From Gammaproteobacteria bacterium (lineage in GTDB: Bacteria > Pseudomonadota > Gammaproteobacteria > SZUA-229), in NCBI GenBank assembly GCA_016191795.1, contig JACPVK010000432.1, positions 1-8,516 of the forward strand: 8,516 nucleotides of DNA, written 5' to 3'. Under the pieces are notes generated by a model. That model had not been told where the DNA came from and made no database searches. It saw only the letters and a list, made by a program, of their open reading frames with translations. Made by a program: the position numbers and the translations under genes. Shown here one piece after another: positions 6,363 to 8,516 of this stretch (the stretch's first letter is position 1; each line of letters starts with the position of its first letter).

Positions 6363-6391
6363 AGTTAGCGCATCCAACTACCAACCACTCT

Positions 6392-6396
6392 AGGAG
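6392..6396 (+). promoter_or_regulatory. Ribosome binding site of pilA
   Basis: AGGAG lies 7 nt before ATG 6404. It is the best placed strong Shine-Dalgarno sequence on the plus strand of this window, as expected for an abundant structural protein, and it settles the pilin start. Confidence 0.8.
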
Positions 6397-6403
6397 TTAC
6401 ACC

Positions 6404-6871
6404 ATGAATAAGATCCAACAGGGTTTTACCTTAATTGAATTAATGATCGTGGTCGCGATCATTGGTATTCTGGCTGCCGTCGCGCTGCCTGCTTACCAGC
6501 AGTACACTCAAAAAGCAGCCTTTACTGAAGTCGTTCTGGCTACCTCTGGCCTGAAACTCGATGTGGAAGTTTGTGCGAACAATCCGCTGGTTACTACCGG
6601 GTCATTCTCTACCGACTGTATCAATGGTGCTGCGACTCCTGGCGTTCAGGCTCCTATCGCTGTAACAGTTGCCTCTGGTCGTGTAGCTTCTGTTACTGCT
6701 GCGGCAGGTGGTGCTGATGTTATCGTTACTGCTACTTCTGATGCCAACTTCACTGGCACAGGTGGTACTGGTGCATACACATACGCTATCACTGGTACCC
6801 TGGCCAATGGCCATGTTACCTGGCTGACTACTACCAATCCTGGTACCTGCGTAGCCAATAACCTCTGCTAA
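6404..6871 (+). CDS. pilA: Type IVa major pilin precursor PilA
   Basis: This is the structural subunit of the pilus. The 155-aa precursor has a short class III leader MNKIQQG cut by prepilin peptidase (PilD) before Phe8, where the new N-terminus is usually methylated. The mature protein has 148 residues with the conserved Glu5 (E12 of the precursor) and the hydrophobic N-terminal helix (about 8-30). The C-terminal part is rich in Ala, Gly, Thr and Val, with a flexible TGTGGTGAYTY stretch (117-127). Four cysteines are present: C57, C72, C149 and C155. C149/C155 would make a D-region loop with only five residues inside, and the last residue of the protein is Cys. C57/C72 could form a second disulfide. 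Codons ending in T (GCT, GTT, ACT, GGT) dominate, unlike the neighbouring genes, as in highly expressed genes. It has its own sigma-54 control region and terminator. It is a major pilin rather than a minor one, judging by promoter, RBS and codon bias. Confidence 0.95.
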   Translation: MNKIQQGFTLIELMIVVAIIGILAAVALPAYQQYTQKAAFTEVVLATSGLKLDVEVCANNPLVTTGSFSTDCINGAATPGVQAPIAVTVASGRVASVTAAAGGADVIVTATSDANFTGTGGTGAYTYAITGTLANGHVTWLTTTNPGTCVANNLC

Positions 6872-6880
6872 TTGGTTATT
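6857..6880 (+). repeat. Inverted repeat across the pilA stop codon
   Basis: AATAACC (6857-6863) and GGTTATT (6874-6880) can form a 7-bp stem with a 10-nt loop that contains the TAA stop (6869-6871). An alternative pairing, CCAAT with ATTGG, uses the same bases. It is not followed by a T run, so it is not itself a terminator. It may stabilise the pilin mRNA 3' end together with the terminator 14 nt further on. Confidence 0.45.
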
Positions 6881-6893
6881 ACACTCGCAACGC

Positions 6894-6922
6894 AAGGGGA
6901 GCTTCGGCTCCCTTTGTTTTTT
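6894..6922 (+). terminator. Rho-independent terminator of pilA
   Basis: AAGGGGAGC pairs with GCTCCCTTT over 9 bp (one G-U) around a UUCG tetraloop, followed by GTTTTTT. It begins 22 nt after the pilA stop. It should make most pilA mRNA monocistronic, so pilB is expected to have a separate promoter or to depend on readthrough. Confidence 0.92.
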
Positions 6923-7111
6923 CTACATGTAAATTTTGCTATCTGATTCCAGCCAGCACAGCTTACAGTTAATTCCGCCCTAATTATCCCAGTACCCATA
7001 ATCGCCATGAAATACAGGTTGATGGTGGCTATGCTGAATTTTTCGTTTATACTCAAATTCAATTTTTTAAAAATCATTACCTTACAGACACTTTCTGAAA
7101 CACACCTGAAT

Positions 7112-8516
7112 ATGAAACTTGGCGGATTACTCAACAAACTGGTCGTTAGCGGTGCCTTGACAGAACAGGCCGCGATCACCGCTCAAACCGAATCCACCCG
7201 GGACAAGAAATCGATTGCGAATTATCTGGTGGAAAAAAAGCTGGTAGCCGCTTCCAGGGTGGCCAGCATTAGTGCCGCCGAGTTTGGCTTACCGGTCGTT
7301 GATCTCGACGCCATTGATATTGATTCCATACCCAAAGAACTGGTCGAAGAAAAACTCGTCAGAAAACATACCGCCATGCCGCTGTTTCGTCGCGGTAATC
7401 GTTTGTTTATTGCCATAGCCGAACCCACTAATCTCATTGCCCTCGACGAAATCAAGTTCCATGCCGGCATCAATACCGAAGCCGTGCTGGTGGAAGCTGA
7501 CAAACTCAATGTGCTCATTGAAAAAATATTCAGTGGTGACTCAGCCGGCGCCATGTCGGACATGCTTGACGAGGACCTGGGTGATCTGGACTATGAAGAC
7601 ACAGAAGGTGAAAAAAAGACTGAGTCTACCGATGGGGGTGCAGACGACACCCCTATCGTCAAGTTTGTAAACAAGGTACTGCTGGATGCCATAAAACGTG
7701 GTGCATCAGACATACATTTTGAACCTTATGAAAAACGCTATCGGGTTCGCTACCGAATTGATGGCATGTTACGCGAAATCGCTTCTCCACCTGTTGCCAT
7801 GGGTGGACGTTTTTCGGCCCGTATCAAGGTTATGTCACGCATGGATACTGCCGAGCGCCGAGTTCCACAGGATGGTCGCATCAAGATGCGCATTTCGAAA
7901 AGCAAGGCCATCGATTTTCGTGTGAACACCTGCCCCACCCTGTTTGGTGAAAAAATTGTTTTACGTATTCTGGATTCATCCAGTGCCAAACTTGGCATTG
8001 ATATGCTGGGTTATGAGCCGGTACAGAAAGAAGCCTATATGAGCGCTCTTTCCAAACCCTATGGCATGATTCTGGTCACCGGCCCAACTGGCTCAGGTAA
8101 AACTGTATCACTGTACACAGGTATCAATATTCTAAACACGGAAGATCGCAACATTGCCACGGCGGAAGACCCGGCAGAAATCAATCTCGAAGGCATCAAC
8201 CAGGTTAATGTTAACGTCAAGGTAGGTTTAACTTTCGCTTCCGCACTACGCGCTTTTTTACGTCAGGATCCGGATGTGATCATGGTGGGTGAGATTCGTG
8301 ACCTGGAAACCGCCGAGATTGCTATCAAGGCAGCACAAACCGGCCATATGGTTTTATCCACCCTGCACACCAATGATGCCCCGCAAACCCTGGCGCGACT
8401 GGTGCAGATGGGCGTACCACCTTTTAACATCGCCACCGCTGTCAATTTGATTATTGCTCAACGACTGGCTCGACGGCTTTGCTCCAATTGCAAGGCAGTT
8501 GTCGATATCCCGCGCG
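7112..8516 (+). CDS. pilB: PilB, type IV pilus assembly ATPase, 3' end outside the window
   Basis: This is the cytoplasmic hexameric ATPase that drives pilus extension. 468 codons are present and the frame is still open at the edge; full PilB is about 565 aa. The N-terminal domain (1-140) begins MKLGGLLNKLVVSGALTE and includes a MshEN/T2SSE_N-like region. An acidic linker follows (about 143-178). The ATPase core shows Walker A GPTGSGKT (324-331), the Asp-box region TAEDPAEINLEGINQVNVN, Walker B DPDVIMVGEIRD (386-397) and the His box TGHMVLSTLHTND (410-422). The first CxxC of the zinc-binding tetracysteine motif is C457/C460; the second pair would lie beyond the window. ATG 7112 fits the family N-terminus. 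In-frame ATGs at 7022 and 7031 would add about 27-30 hydrophobic residues that PilB does not have. No clear Shine-Dalgarno is seen. The 240-bp gap after pilA holds the terminator and only a weak -10-like TATACT (7048-7053). pilC and pilD probably follow. Confidence 0.95.
   Translation, partial: MKLGGLLNKLVVSGALTEQAAITAQTESTRDKKSIANYLVEKKLVAASRVASISAAEFGLPVVDLDAIDIDSIPKELVEEKLVRKHTAMPLFRRGNRLFIAIAEPTNLIALDEIKFHAGINTEAVLVEADKLNVLIEKIFSGDSAGAMSDMLDEDLGDLDYEDTEGEKKTESTDGGADDTPIVKFVNKVLLDAIKRGASDIHFEPYEKRYRVRYRIDGMLREIASPPVAMGGRFSARIKVMSRMDTAERRVPQDGRIKMRISKSKAIDFRVNTCPTLFGEKIVLRILDSSSAKLGIDMLGYEPVQKEAYMSALSKPYGMILVTGPTGSGKTVSLYTGINILNTEDRNIATAEDPAEINLEGINQVNVNVKVGLTFASALRAFLRQDPDVIMVGEIRDLETAEIAIKAAQTGHMVLSTLHTNDAPQTLARLVQMGVPPFNIATAVNLIIAQRLARRLCSNCKAVVDIPR

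Noticed and set aside
6602..6895. Minus-strand open frames across pilA
   Set aside because: The products are low-complexity Val/Thr/Ser-rich complements of the pilin codon pattern.
7022..7111. In-frame ATGs at 7022 and 7031 as pilB starts
   Set aside because: They would add a hydrophobic, A+T-rich extension not seen in PilB; MKLGGLLNKLV at 7112 fits the family start.
6868..7179. Minus-strand 103-aa frame between pilA and pilB
   Set aside because: It runs across the pilA terminator and the pilB start, has no convincing start signal and resembles nothing known to me.
1..8516. CRISPR arrays, insertion sequences, tRNA or rRNA genes, attachment sites
   Set aside because: No regular direct-repeat array, transposase or integrase gene, cloverleaf-like segment or rRNA-like stretch was seen.

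Overview
The window reads as a type IVa pilus locus from a gammaproteobacterium. The evidence is a PilS/PilR two-component pair, a class III prepilin (pilA) and the assembly ATPase gene pilB on the same strand. The pilA control region also has the UAS, IHF site and -24/-12 layout of a sigma-54 promoter. Genus cannot be told from the sequence. Sampled lines of the core genes (pilS, pilR) are about 48-52% G+C. The genes between pilR and pilA are clearly A+T-richer, about a third G+C in the small hypothetical gene.

Layout. (1) Positions 2-64 may hold the last 20 codons of an upstream gene, overlapping pilS by ATGA. (2) pilS (61-1677, +) encodes the membrane sensor kinase. (3) A TfpX/TfpZ-family pilin accessory gene (1628-2404, -) lies on the opposite strand between pilS and pilR. 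Its 3' end overlaps the pilS 3' end by 50 bp, and it diverges from pilR across a 74-bp gap. (4) pilR (2479-3825, +) encodes an NtrC-type sigma-54 activator. (5) A cassette-like stretch follows with a 110-aa protein of unknown function (3955-4287) and a 589-aa protein with N-terminal TPR repeats and a C-terminal PAPS-type sulfotransferase domain (4353-6122). (6) The 281-bp pilA control region carries TGTC-type motifs, a perfect IHF consensus, a -24/-12 promoter, a small hairpin with a T tract and an extended -10. (7) pilA (6404-6871) ends in a strong intrinsic terminator. (8) pilB starts at 7112 and runs off the right edge after 468 codons, so only the first CxxC of its zinc site is visible.

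How they work together. PilS/PilR would drive sigma-54 transcription of pilA. PilB would power polymerisation of the pilin. The TfpX/Z-like protein is expected to affect pilin handling or pilus dynamics. The unusual element is the TPR-sulfotransferase with its small partner gene, placed directly upstream of the pilA promoter. By analogy with loci where pilin-modifying enzymes sit next to pilA, the main hypothesis is that this organism sulfates its pilin or a pilin-linked glycan. That is inference from position and family only.
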